This document shows positions 43,583 through 52,256 of a stretch of DNA of 64,000 nucleotides, piece after piece (position 1 is the first letter of the stretch; each line of letters opens with the position of its first letter). The stretch is taken from the NCBI GenBank assembly GCA_023402015.1, contig JAEXCU010000015.1:67912-131911 (forward strand), given 5' to 3'. Source of the stretch: Pseudomonadota bacterium (GTDB lineage Bacteria > Pseudomonadota > Alphaproteobacteria > Rs-D84). The translations under genes and the position numbers were made by a program. The notes under the pieces were generated by a model. That model did not search any database and was not told the origin of the DNA. It worked only from the letters and a program-made list of their open reading frames with translations.

Positions 43583-44409
43583 CCACAGATAAAATTGCAT
43601 CTTTGCCCCCCGTTTCTGAAATGATGCGCGAATGCGGATTGGAACCGAAAAAGCAATTTGGCCAAAATTTCTTGTTTGATTTAAACCTGACAGGGCGCAT
43701 CGCGCGCAGTGTTCCGAACATCGCGACAACCCCAGTGGTAGAGGTTGGCCCCGGTCCCGCCGGCCTGACGCGTGCGTTGTTATTGGCAGGCGCGCCGCGC
43801 GTTGTTGCCATTGAAAAAGATAAAACAACCGAACCGATATTATCGCGCGTGGCGGATGCGGCCGGTGGTCGTTTGACCGTTATTTATGATGATGCATTGC
43901 GGGTTAATTTTGCGGCACTGGGGCTGACGGAATATGCAATTTGCGCAAATTTGCCATACAATGTTGGAACAGAATTACTGACGCGCTGGCTGGTGCGTGC
44001 GGCGGGGGGCGCGCCGATAAAATCCATGACGCTGATGTTTCAACGCGAAGTGGGCATGCGTATTGTTGCCGCGCCCGGCGACGAACATTATGGGCGTTTG
44101 GCGGTGTTAACATCATTGGTTGCAGATGCGCGGATACTGTTTGACGTTCCAAATACCGCATTTGTGCCACGGCCCAAAGTTCAAAGTGCGGTTGTCCAGA
44201 TAATTCCAAACGCGGACAAGATTTGCAAAATCCCAGATATTACGCGCATTGAAAAAATAACCGCAAAATTATTTGGCCAACGTCGCAAAATGATACGCGG
44301 AATAATGCCGGGCGTTGATTGGGCGCGATTTGGTCTGACCGGTACCGAACGCGCCGAAGAATTATCGCCATCGCAATTTGCGCAATTGGCCCATGAATTA
44401 ATGTCCTGA
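43579..44409 (+). CDS. rsmA: 16S rRNA (adenine1518/1519-N6) dimethyltransferase
   Basis: 276 aa (KsgA family). KKQFGQNFLFD starts the S-adenosylmethionine fold, followed by VVEVGPGPAGLTRALL (motif I), VAIEKDK and the target-base motif CANLPYNVGTELLT (NLPY). The C-terminal helical domain ends SPSQFAQLAHEL. It methylates two adenines near the 3' end of 16S rRNA late in 30S assembly. It is coupled to recR. Confidence 0.96.
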   Translation: MTTDKIASLPPVSEMMRECGLEPKKQFGQNFLFDLNLTGRIARSVPNIATTPVVEVGPGPAGLTRALLLAGAPRVVAIEKDKTTEPILSRVADAAGGRLTVIYDDALRVNFAALGLTEYAICANLPYNVGTELLTRWLVRAAGGAPIKSMTLMFQREVGMRIVAAPGDEHYGRLAVLTSLVADARILFDVPNTAFVPRPKVQSAVVQIIPNADKICKIPDITRIEKITAKLFGQRRKMIRGIMPGVDWARFGLTGTERAEELSPSQFAQLAHELMS

Positions 44410-44470
44410 TGTTTGAATTTCTGATATAATCAAATTAACCCGGGGCTGAATACAAGAGAGAGAGAAACAA

Positions 44471-46171
44471 ATGCCACTGTCAATATTAATATTTTTCGGA
44501 ATTGTTTTTGTATTGGTTTTTTTATTGCGTGTGGCGCGTATTGGGGCGCTGTCTGCGTTTTTATTGGCCGGCGTAATATCCGGACCATTTGTTTTAAATA
44601 TATTTCAATTGTCAGAAACCTGGACGTTCCTGGGCGATTTGGGGATACTGTTTTTATGGTTTAATTTGGGACTGGAAATAAATATCAAACGTCTGTGGAA
44701 TATGCGTCATACAATATTTGGATTTGGCGCCGCCCAGGTTTTAATGGTTGCGGTTATGCTGTTCCCGTTGCTGTTTGGGATTACTGGCTGGTCAATTATG
44801 GGATGCGTGATGATTGCATTACTGTTGGCAATGTCCAGTACGTCCGAAGATTTGCAATTATTAACCGATCGTAATCAGTTAAACACAAACATGGGGCGCC
44901 AGACGTTTTCCATTTTATTGTTCCAAGACTTGCTGTCCATTCCATTATTGGCCATGTTGCCTGTGTTTGCGGGACATACATTTAACCTGGGGGCAACGGC
45001 GATTGATATTGCGGTAATGTCGGTTGCGTTGGTCGTGGGTGTGGTGGTAATTGGTCGGTTTATATTAAACCCACTGATGCGTATGGTTGCCAAAATAAAA
45101 TCCAAAGAGGCATTTCTGCTGGCCGTTATGCTGAACATAATCGTGTGGGCGGTGATTATGGACCTGATGGGATTGCCGGCGGGGTTGGGTGCATTTATGG
45201 CCGGTATGCTGATGTCGGAAACGATTTATCGTCATCAGGTCAGTGCCGAAATCAGTCCGTACGCAATGCTGTTCTTGGCGTTCTTTTTCATATCTTTGGG
45301 TATGGGATTAAATCTGCCGATGCTGGGCCAGAATTGGTATATCATTTTGGGCGGTTTGGTTGGATTGATTGTTGTGAAATTCATTGCCATATTTATGGTT
45401 GCGCGCGTGCGGCGTGTGGCGGTTCCTGATGCAATAATGATTGCGCTGATTTTGGCCCAGGGTGGTGAATTCGGACTGTTGATGTTGCAAACGATGAAGA
45501 CCGCCGGTATTGATATATTGCCGCCACAACACCAAGAAATCGTAACGGCAATTATCATATTGTCAATTATGGCAACCCCACTGTTGTTGGCGGTTTATGA
45601 CCGTATTCGTCATTCTGGAAAATTATTTAATGGCGCCGCACTGCAAACAGATGTTGCAACCAAAGAAAAAACAGATGTTATCATTTGTGGTTTTGGTCGT
45701 GTTGGTCAGATTATTGCGCAAATGCTGACGTCCCAGGGAATATCATATGTTGCAATTGATTTGGATGTTAATGCGGTGATGCAGGGTCGTGCACGCGGAT
45801 TTAATGTTGTATACGGTGATTGCCGCAATGCCGATGTATTGCGCGATTTCGGATTATCGCCACGTAAAACACGCGCGGTGGTAATCGCATTGGATAATGC
45901 GACAACGGCGCGCAACACTGTGCTGACCGTACGTGGTATTGCGCCGCGTGTTAAGATATTTGCACGTGCACGCAACCTGGATGACAGCAAGATTTTACTT
46001 AAACAGGGTGTCCAGTGCGCATTGCCCGAAACGATTGAATCATCGTTCTTTTTGGGATACAACGTTTTGGAACATTTGGGTGTATCTGAACGCAAAATGG
46101 ATGATTTACTGGACGAAATGCGGCGCGATAATTATGCCCAGGTTGGCAGTCCGATTTCAGATAAACAATAA
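44471..46171 (+). CDS. Kef/CPA2-type K+ (or Na+)/H+ antiporter with TrkA-N domain
   Basis: 566 aa. About 12 membrane helices form the CPA2 exchanger (LGDLGILFLWFNLGLEI; AMSSTSEDLQLL; LLFQDLLSIPLLAM; ILAQGGEFGLLML). A cytoplasmic Rossmann TrkA-N domain follows (DVIICGFGRVGQIIAQML, about 400-520), which usually senses NAD(H) or glutathione. The layout is that of KefB/KefC or YbaL. AGAGAGAGA precedes the ATG. Substrate specificity cannot be told from sequence. Confidence 0.9.
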   Translation: MPLSILIFFGIVFVLVFLLRVARIGALSAFLLAGVISGPFVLNIFQLSETWTFLGDLGILFLWFNLGLEINIKRLWNMRHTIFGFGAAQVLMVAVMLFPLLFGITGWSIMGCVMIALLLAMSSTSEDLQLLTDRNQLNTNMGRQTFSILLFQDLLSIPLLAMLPVFAGHTFNLGATAIDIAVMSVALVVGVVVIGRFILNPLMRMVAKIKSKEAFLLAVMLNIIVWAVIMDLMGLPAGLGAFMAGMLMSETIYRHQVSAEISPYAMLFLAFFFISLGMGLNLPMLGQNWYIILGGLVGLIVVKFIAIFMVARVRRVAVPDAIMIALILAQGGEFGLLMLQTMKTAGIDILPPQHQEIVTAIIILSIMATPLLLAVYDRIRHSGKLFNGAALQTDVATKEKTDVIICGFGRVGQIIAQMLTSQGISYVAIDLDVNAVMQGRARGFNVVYGDCRNADVLRDFGLSPRKTRAVVIALDNATTARNTVLTVRGIAPRVKIFARARNLDDSKILLKQGVQCALPETIESSFFLGYNVLEHLGVSERKMDDLLDEMRRDNYAQVGSPISDKQ

Positions 46172-46190
46172 CGGAATATCTTCCTGATAC

Positions 46191-46220
46191 ATGTCCCCGG
46201 GTACAGGGGACATTTTATTT
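46191..46220 (+). terminator. terminator after the antiporter gene
   Basis: ATGTCCCC (46191-46198) pairs with GGGGACAT (46206-46213), then TTTATTT. Confidence 0.75.
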
Positions 46221-46269
46221 GATTTTGTGCACGGGGACTGTTATATTGCGACAAATGGGGAACAGGTTT

Positions 46270-46809
46270 ATGAAAAAGAAATTATTAAAGTATCTGGGTA
46301 TTATTTTTGCCGTTATTTTGGCGGACCAAATTTCCAAAGGAATATTGCTGTACATCATTACCGGCCAGGTGCCATTGGTTGGTGATGCGTGGACATTGGT
46401 GCAATATCCGCACCTAATGACCCAGGTGGCAAATTTCTTTAATATTGTATTTACGTGGAATCCAGGTGCGTCTTTTTCAATGCTGCGCGGCCTGGGCGAG
46501 GCCGCCCCAATCGTAATTATCATCGCAACCGGATTTATTATTGGATTTATCGGATATTATTTGTTTACCCGCGCGGCCAAATATGAACGCGTGCCATTGG
46601 CGTTAATTGCGGGCGGTGCAATTGGTAATCTGATTGACAGAATACGCTTTGGCGCAGTGATTGATTTCTTGGATTTTCATATTGGCGGTTGGCATTGGCC
46701 GGCATTTAATGTTGCAGACATTTGCATTTGTGTGGGTGTTGCACTATATATACTGAACTGGTTGATTGCCAGACGTCGTTGTACGAAACAATTAAAGGAA
46801 AGTAAATAA
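46270..46809 (+). CDS. lspA: lipoprotein signal peptidase (signal peptidase II)
   Basis: 179 aa with four membrane helices. The catalytic Asp pair lies in GGAIGNLIDRI and FNVADICI; FNIVFTWNPGASFSML is the conserved second motif. It cleaves prolipoproteins before the lipid-modified Cys in the inner membrane. The start MKKKLLK has GGGGAACAGG upstream. It is coupled to yidC (2-bp gap), an uncommon pairing. Confidence 0.95.
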   Translation: MKKKLLKYLGIIFAVILADQISKGILLYIITGQVPLVGDAWTLVQYPHLMTQVANFFNIVFTWNPGASFSMLRGLGEAAPIVIIIATGFIIGFIGYYLFTRAAKYERVPLALIAGGAIGNLIDRIRFGAVIDFLDFHIGGWHWPAFNVADICICVGVALYILNWLIARRRCTKQLKESK

Positions 46810-46811
46810 CC

Positions 46812-48413
46812 ATGGTAAAGTTTTTGGATAAAAATTCCGGTTTTTCACAGTGGAATGCGAACCAGGCCGCATCCCAGAAAAATGCCACCACGAAAAAGTC
46901 GCCTTTTGGTGGATTTCTGTGGTGGGTTGTATTATTTGTTGCATCATTTTGGTTGATTAATTCATTCTTGTCCCCCAAAAAGAACCAGGTCGCGGAAACC
47001 ACCGATACCGTTGTGGCCGTGGATGTATCCGGTGTTCCGACATCAGAAATAAAATCTGACAAGATTTCTGCCACCGTTCAGGGATTACGCGTATCTGATA
47101 TAAAATTACATGAATTTGCACAAAATGGCGCGGCCGGTGATGATGAAAATGCAGAACCTGTTTCTTTGCTGGGCGCCCCAGATAATTTTGCCGAGGTTGG
47201 CCTGCTGTCCACCGGAACAACGGCGCCGGGTGCAACAACCGTATGGCGCGCCGTTGACGGTGCCCAGGTTTGGCGTAATAACGACGGGGTGAATTTCCGA
47301 CGCGCATATAAAACCGACGGATATGTAATTACAATCACAGACGAAATTAAAAATAATACTAAACGTGAAATTTCCGTTGCACCATACGTTCGCATTATGC
47401 GCGACAACGATGTTAAATCGTCCGCCGGCGTTTATACCGGCGCGGTCGCATTTGTAAATTCTGATATAGAACATCAGGATTGGAAAGACATGGACCGCAA
47501 ATCATACGCATATTCCACCACAAACGGATTTGTCGGATTCGCAGACCAGTATTGGGAATCCGTTGCCGCAATAAATCGCCCGGACCAAACAATCCGCGTT
47601 AAAAAGATTGGTGATAAATATCAGGCAGACGCGGCGGCCGCAGCCGTTGTTATTGCACCGGGCGCCACAGAAACAATTACGACACATATTTTTGCCGGTC
47701 CCAGAAATCAAGAGGTTTTAAGTACCGTCGCAACCCAAATTCCGGGCGTAAATAAAACCGTTGATTATGGATGGTTTGGATTCTTGGCGCGACCAATGCT
47801 GTGGGCATTGAACGCGATTAATTCTGTTGTAATGAATTACGGTGTTGCGATTATTATCTTTACATTACTGTTGCGTTTGCTGATATGGCCACTGACACGT
47901 AAATCATATACGTCTATGATGGCCATGCAGAAAATGCAACCGGAAATGGCACGTATCCAGAAACTTTATGCGAATGACAAGCCACGCATGCAAATGGAAA
48001 TGATGCGCCTGTATCAGACGCACAAGACATCGCCTATGTCGGGATGTCTGCCAATGCTGATTCAAATTCCGATTTTCTTTGCATTGTACAAGGCATTACT
48101 GATTTCCGTACCGATGCGCAGTGCGCATTTCCTGTGGATTTCTGATTTGGCGGCAATGGATCCGTATTTCATATTGCCAATATTAATGGGCGCAACAATG
48201 TGGTGGCAACAACACCTGCAAACCGTCGCAGGCCCGAAAACATCTGCGCCGGGCGATCCGGTTGCCCAGACCCAGCGGGTTATGAAATGGATGCCAATTG
48301 TATTTACGGTTCTGTTTGCGTTTATGCCGGCGGGATTGGTGCTGTATTGGACGGTATCTAATCTGTTTGCAATCGGTCAGATGTATATCATCAAACGCCG
48401 CACCGCAAAATAA
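46812..48413 (+). CDS. yidC: membrane protein insertase YidC
   Basis: 533 aa. An N-terminal helix (FLWWVVLFVASFWLINSFL) is followed by the large periplasmic beta-sandwich P1 (GVNFRRAYKTDGYVITITDE) and the C-terminal insertase core of five helices (NYGVAIIIFTLLLRLLIWPL, GCLPMLIQIPIFFALYKAL). The hydrophilic groove Arg lies in LLRLLIWPLT. It inserts membrane proteins with or without SecYEG. It ends at a strong terminator. Confidence 0.96.
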   Translation: MVKFLDKNSGFSQWNANQAASQKNATTKKSPFGGFLWWVVLFVASFWLINSFLSPKKNQVAETTDTVVAVDVSGVPTSEIKSDKISATVQGLRVSDIKLHEFAQNGAAGDDENAEPVSLLGAPDNFAEVGLLSTGTTAPGATTVWRAVDGAQVWRNNDGVNFRRAYKTDGYVITITDEIKNNTKREISVAPYVRIMRDNDVKSSAGVYTGAVAFVNSDIEHQDWKDMDRKSYAYSTTNGFVGFADQYWESVAAINRPDQTIRVKKIGDKYQADAAAAAVVIAPGATETITTHIFAGPRNQEVLSTVATQIPGVNKTVDYGWFGFLARPMLWALNAINSVVMNYGVAIIIFTLLLRLLIWPLTRKSYTSMMAMQKMQPEMARIQKLYANDKPRMQMEMMRLYQTHKTSPMSGCLPMLIQIPIFFALYKALLISVPMRSAHFLWISDLAAMDPYFILPILMGATMWWQQHLQTVAGPKTSAPGDPVAQTQRVMKWMPIVFTVLFAFMPAGLVLYWTVSNLFAIGQMYIIKRRTAK

Positions 48414-48417
48414 AAAA

Positions 48418-48441
48418 ATCCCCGCCACCGCGGGGATTTTT
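48418..48441 (+). terminator. terminator after yidC
   Basis: ATCCCCGC pairs with GCGGGGAT around CACC, followed by TTTT. Confidence 0.85.
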
Positions 48442-48543
48442 CATGATATGCTATACGTGATATGTGTCGCCGGGCACTTTGTACCTGCGCGTATCTTCTA
48501 TCCCTATTCAAACTGCGCTGCGCTTGTTTTCATATACTCGGAT

Positions 48544-48637
48544 TCATTGCGAGCGTAGCGTGGCAATCCAAACATAAAGCAGTAAAGTTCATCAATTTAC
48601 TGGATTGCCGCGGTCGTTTCAATCCCTCGCAATGACA
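48544..48637. repeat. dispersed-type palindromic repeat
   Basis: The left half runs TCATTGCGAGCG with TGGCAATCCA, the right half TGGATTGCC with CTCGCAATGA; the two halves are inverse copies around an A+T-rich middle. This is the widespread intergenic 'ATTGCGAGCG...CAATCC' palindrome found in many bacteria. A degenerate extra copy of one end (CTCACAATGACA) follows near 48659. Confidence 0.75.
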
Positions 48638-48689
48638 GAGGTGATATATCTTTACAACCTCACAATGACAAAGGAAAAATTTATTATTA

Positions 48690-49052
48690 TCAGATGCTGA
48701 ATTTAAGAATAATATATCTGTATAATGCGTCGGGGGTTTGGATACGCATATGGTGCAGGCCAATTGCGCGTTTGGTAAATATTACGCATGTTGGTACGCG
48801 GCGGGCATCAATTGTGGGTGTCGGTTGACTGCCCGGCAAATATAAAAATTCCCATCCGTGCGCGCGCAGTATTTTTAAATCGCGCAATGACAGTGATATT
48901 TTTACGATATTGCTCGCACGTACAAATTGATACATTAAAAATGGTTTAGTCTTATTTGCCGTTAATATAATTGGTGCACAATGGCGAAAATGGCGGCAAA
49001 GTATCCGCGGCAGAATCTTGGTCGTTTTGGTACAAAATGCAATAATAATCAT
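48690..49052 (-). CDS. doubtful small gene
   Basis: A 120-codon frame with GGAAG 6 bp before ATG 49052. The product is basic with five cysteines and no recognised motif (for example SLSLRDLKILRAHGWEFLYL). It follows the 49095-49442 gene on the same strand after 42 bp, so co-transcription is possible. It may be chance: composition resembles noncoding DNA more than its neighbours do. Confidence 0.3.
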   Translation of the reverse strand: MIIIAFCTKTTKILPRILCRHFRHCAPIILTANKTKPFLMYQFVRASNIVKISLSLRDLKILRAHGWEFLYLPGSQPTPTIDARRVPTCVIFTKRAIGLHHMRIQTPDALYRYIILKFSI

Positions 49053-49094
49053 CGGTTTCTTCCAATTCCCGCACGCCGTGGCGTGCGGAATAAA

Positions 49095-49442
49095 CTATTC
49101 AATCCAACCGCGGGCAGTGGCGGCCGTGCCAATTGTTGCCATTGCGCGACGCCATAAATCTGCGGCACGATTTTCCGCATAAATATATTGATGTGGTGCG
49201 CGCCTACGGTCGCCAAATTTTTTCATAACGGATAATTGTTCTTCGTCCAATTTGCCCGACAAATACAGTTTGGTTATTAATGTTTCCACATCCAACAATT
49301 CGCATACACGTCGCGTGGCGCGGGAACCGTTATGTGTAAATCCGTTTTGCATAGATTTAGAATATAAAAACCAAAACCATAATTGTTCTGCATTTTGGAA
49401 TTTTTCAGGGGTGTATACGGTTTTTACATTTTGTGTGGTCAT
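49095..49442 (-). CDS. conserved-looking hypothetical protein (115 aa)
   Basis: Start at ATG 49442 behind AAGGAG. The helical, aromatic-rich sequence includes YTPEKFQNAEQLWFWFLYSK and CELLDVETLITKLYLSGKLD, ending in GWIE. There is no signal peptide or membrane segment. I do not know its function. Its codon use and SD support a real gene. It lies between the VirB10 gene and a doubtful frame, all on the minus strand. Confidence 0.65.
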   Translation of the reverse strand: MTTQNVKTVYTPEKFQNAEQLWFWFLYSKSMQNGFTHNGSRATRRVCELLDVETLITKLYLSGKLDEEQLSVMKKFGDRRRAPHQYIYAENRAADLWRRAMATIGTAATARGWIE

Positions 49443-49818
49443 TTTTGTTTTCTCCTTTTTATGACTTTCGTTTGTTTTACATATATAGAATAAGAATAGA
49501 ATCCTGTAAAACATTACAACCAATGGTTGAAATACGATTCGGATTTCTGATTCTTTAATCATTTTTGTCTGGTGGCCTGCGAATCGTATAAAACGGTGCG
49601 AATGCCGGCCCCCGGCCGCGGAATTGTTAATAAAAAAAGCGCGCATTTGCGCGCACTTTAAATATAAAAGAAAATAACCCTCTCTGTTTTTTTGCTTTGC
49701 AAAAAACACCCCTCCGTTGGGGGGGGGATTTTGTTTTTATTTATATAATTCGTACCATAATGTTTTTCAATACCATGCAATAAAAAACAAACCCGCCAAA
49801 TGCGGGTTTGTTTGATAT
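49443..49818. other. gene-free spacer with several hairpins
   Basis: About 375 bp. It holds a GCGCGC/GCGCGC hairpin with a T-run on the minus strand (49631-49655), a CCCC/GGGG hairpin (about 49710-49728) and the VirB10 terminator. No gene is convincing. Confidence 0.6.
49785..49814 (-). terminator. terminator of the virB8-9-10 unit
   Basis: ACAAACCCGC pairs with GCGGGTTTGT around CAAAT; on the minus strand TTTTTTATT follows. Confidence 0.75.
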
Positions 49819-52239
49819 TTATAATATCGGTGGGAAGCAATCGCCACCAGTTTCTGGACAACAATTAAATCCTTGGTCGCCCATGTCTGTATATATTTCC
49901 CCGGTACAGCATCCATTTGCGTCAGGGTTGGTACCGTCTTCGCATGTGATGATTGCGGCGGCCTGTTCTTCTTGCTTTTCCGCACCTGCAAACGGGTTTT
50001 GAATACTGCCGTCTTCGTTGTATGTCAGACCCAAAACCTCTTGATTATATTTCTGATCGCCGGCAATTCCCGTCAGGCCCGTTCCAGATTGTGATACGTT
50101 GTAATTGTTCTGGAACTGTTGCTGTTGGTTCTGGTATACGGCATCCTGTTTGGCGTTGTTAATCGCCTGGTAATTCATGGATTGGCAATACATCAAAACT
50201 GTTCTGTAATCGTATCCGGCGTTGTTAATGGCGGCCTCTTGATTGGCCTTGATTCCCCATACGCCTTTGTTATCCTGGGTGCAATATTGCGTCAGGTTAA
50301 ATGAACGTACCTGGCCGGTCCAAGAACCATCTTCGTAATTCGGTGTCGCATCACTGAGATGCGATGCGCGTGGTGTTGAACTGTATTCAGAAATCGCACA
50401 TTTCTTGCCGGCATTTTCGGGATCATTGGGTGAACCGCATGTAACCAACAAATCAACCGGTGAATACACCGTTATACGCGTACCGGCCGCAATGGAAAAT
50501 GGCGGCACAGTATTATCCATCATATCAACCAATAATTTCTGGGCAACCTGGTTCCATGCAGTGATGATTTCATTCTTGGCCAATTCAGACGAACGAACCG
50601 TACCCGATTGCACAACCGTGTTATTGTCCAAATCAATTTGATTAATAAATGTATCAGATATTGGGGCAATCAAATTCACCGCCGCCGGAACAATTGCCGT
50701 TAACATCGGCATAATAAATTGTTCAACATAATCGGTACTGCCGCGGCCGGGTACACCAGAACGACCCTGAGAATCGGCGGAAAAAGGATTGTTGCCACCG
50801 AAATTAAATTCAACACCGTCCGGACGAATAAACTGGTACCATTTGATATCCATGCGCCCGACTGTTGTGTATGGTCCCGGCAGGGTACCCGTTACATATC
50901 CCAACATCAATGTTCCGGTTGGCAAAATAACCGTGCGGCCATTATCGGAATAAACATTACGGTCAACCGTTGCACGCACCGGCAGGCCGGTCTTTAAAGC
51001 CTCGGTATCGGCCAAGATTTCAGAAACAATCGTTGCCGGTATTGGTTTATATTGACGCAAAATAAAACTGCGGTCATATGGCATACTGGATACAACTGTT
51101 TCGCCCATTGCAGAACCCAAATAAGTTTTCGGGTCAATGCGCGATGGTTGTAATGCCACGCGGCCAAAACCACTGCCACTGGGGGCGGTGGCGGCACCAC
51201 CAACGATTTCTTCGGTGGTTAATTGAAATGCGCGGTTAACACTTTTTGTTCCCGTTGGATTGGATAATTGCGGTAATGTGCCATTTGTTATCGCAGTATA
51301 TCCGATATGTTCCGCATCGGTTCCGATTTTTTTTGCTTTGTCATTTATATCAGTAATGATTCCATTATCCGGGTTATACATCCCCGTAGGTGAATCACAA
51401 TCTTTGTCGGCAAACGGGTGGAAATAATACGCACCGCGTTCGGGACGAATCCATCCAATCTGGACGCCAGATAAATTATATCCCGGAAATGCAAAGTCCG
51501 AACATGCCTCGGCCGGGATGTCAGATGTAATTGTGTCATTAACAACAATTTGTTCTGTGGCCGGTTGTGCGGGTGCAGATTTTTTTGCAAACGGATCGGA
51601 TTCAGATGAAGATATCAGTTCTATTTCCTGGCGTATTTCTTCGCGGATTGGTTTTGGTTCCACCGGTGCCGGTTCAATCACAGGTTCCACAACCGGCGCG
51701 GTTTGCTTGGGTTGCTGGGGCGCGGTTGCCGGTGCCTGGGCGCCCAAAACCAAAATGATTTTGTCCGTTTTTTTCATTTCATCGGGTTCATTTGCCGCGC
51801 GCCAGTCAATAAATAATGCGGTTGTTTCCGGATTCATTGCGGTTGTTGGTTTGTATTCCAATACAATTGTGCAGGACGCATTTTTATCAATCTGGCCCAT
51901 ACGGGTGCATGTTTGCTGGTCAGACAATCCGGGGATGTCCTTGGTCCGACGCACAGCCAAAACCTTGGCCGGGGCGGACGCAGATATTTTAACAGATTGT
52001 GTTTTTGTCGTTCCAACAGGTGTCTCGGCCCAGTTCACTGAATCTTGGGTCGGTGAAAAAATCAAATTTACAGGCACGTCATCAACGTTTGCAATTTTTG
52101 TTTCTTTTTTACTTTTTCCGCTAAGCAACAAAGTCAACAAAATTAGTACCACAATAAATGCCGCCGCCAACAACAACCATTGAATGTGCTTTGGCGTCGT
52201 CTTGCGCAGGTCTGAAATTTGTTTTTTTATACTGGTCAT
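49819..52239 (-). CDS. virB10: VirB10-like type IV secretion protein with extra domains
   Basis: 806 aa. One inner-membrane helix (WLLLAAAFIVVLILLTLLL, about 20-38) is followed by an Ig-like beta domain (about 55-175: VGTTKTQSVKISASAPAKVL, NASCTIVLEYKP), a Pro-rich linker (PAPVEPKPIREE), and the TrbI/VirB10 domain (KPIPATIVSEIL, VRATVDRNVYSDNGRTVILP, GRMDIKWYQFIRPDGVEF). A Gln/Asn-rich, Cys-containing tail (CEDGTNPDANGCC) closes it. VirB10 bridges the two membranes of the secretion channel. The Ig-like insertion and the tail make it about twice the usual length. It is the third gene of a virB8-virB9-virB10 unit. Confidence 0.85.
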   Translation of the reverse strand: MTSIKKQISDLRKTTPKHIQWLLLAAAFIVVLILLTLLLSGKSKKETKIANVDDVPVNLIFSPTQDSVNWAETPVGTTKTQSVKISASAPAKVLAVRRTKDIPGLSDQQTCTRMGQIDKNASCTIVLEYKPTTAMNPETTALFIDWRAANEPDEMKKTDKIILVLGAQAPATAPQQPKQTAPVVEPVIEPAPVEPKPIREEIRQEIELISSSESDPFAKKSAPAQPATEQIVVNDTITSDIPAEACSDFAFPGYNLSGVQIGWIRPERGAYYFHPFADKDCDSPTGMYNPDNGIITDINDKAKKIGTDAEHIGYTAITNGTLPQLSNPTGTKSVNRAFQLTTEEIVGGAATAPSGSGFGRVALQPSRIDPKTYLGSAMGETVVSSMPYDRSFILRQYKPIPATIVSEILADTEALKTGLPVRATVDRNVYSDNGRTVILPTGTLMLGYVTGTLPGPYTTVGRMDIKWYQFIRPDGVEFNFGGNNPFSADSQGRSGVPGRGSTDYVEQFIMPMLTAIVPAAVNLIAPISDTFINQIDLDNNTVVQSGTVRSSELAKNEIITAWNQVAQKLLVDMMDNTVPPFSIAAGTRITVYSPVDLLVTCGSPNDPENAGKKCAISEYSSTPRASHLSDATPNYEDGSWTGQVRSFNLTQYCTQDNKGVWGIKANQEAAINNAGYDYRTVLMYCQSMNYQAINNAKQDAVYQNQQQQFQNNYNVSQSGTGLTGIAGDQKYNQEVLGLTYNEDGSIQNPFAGAEKQEEQAAAIITCEDGTNPDANGCCTGEIYTDMGDQGFNCCPETGGDCFPPIL

Positions 52240-52256
52240 TATTTATATATCCGCCA

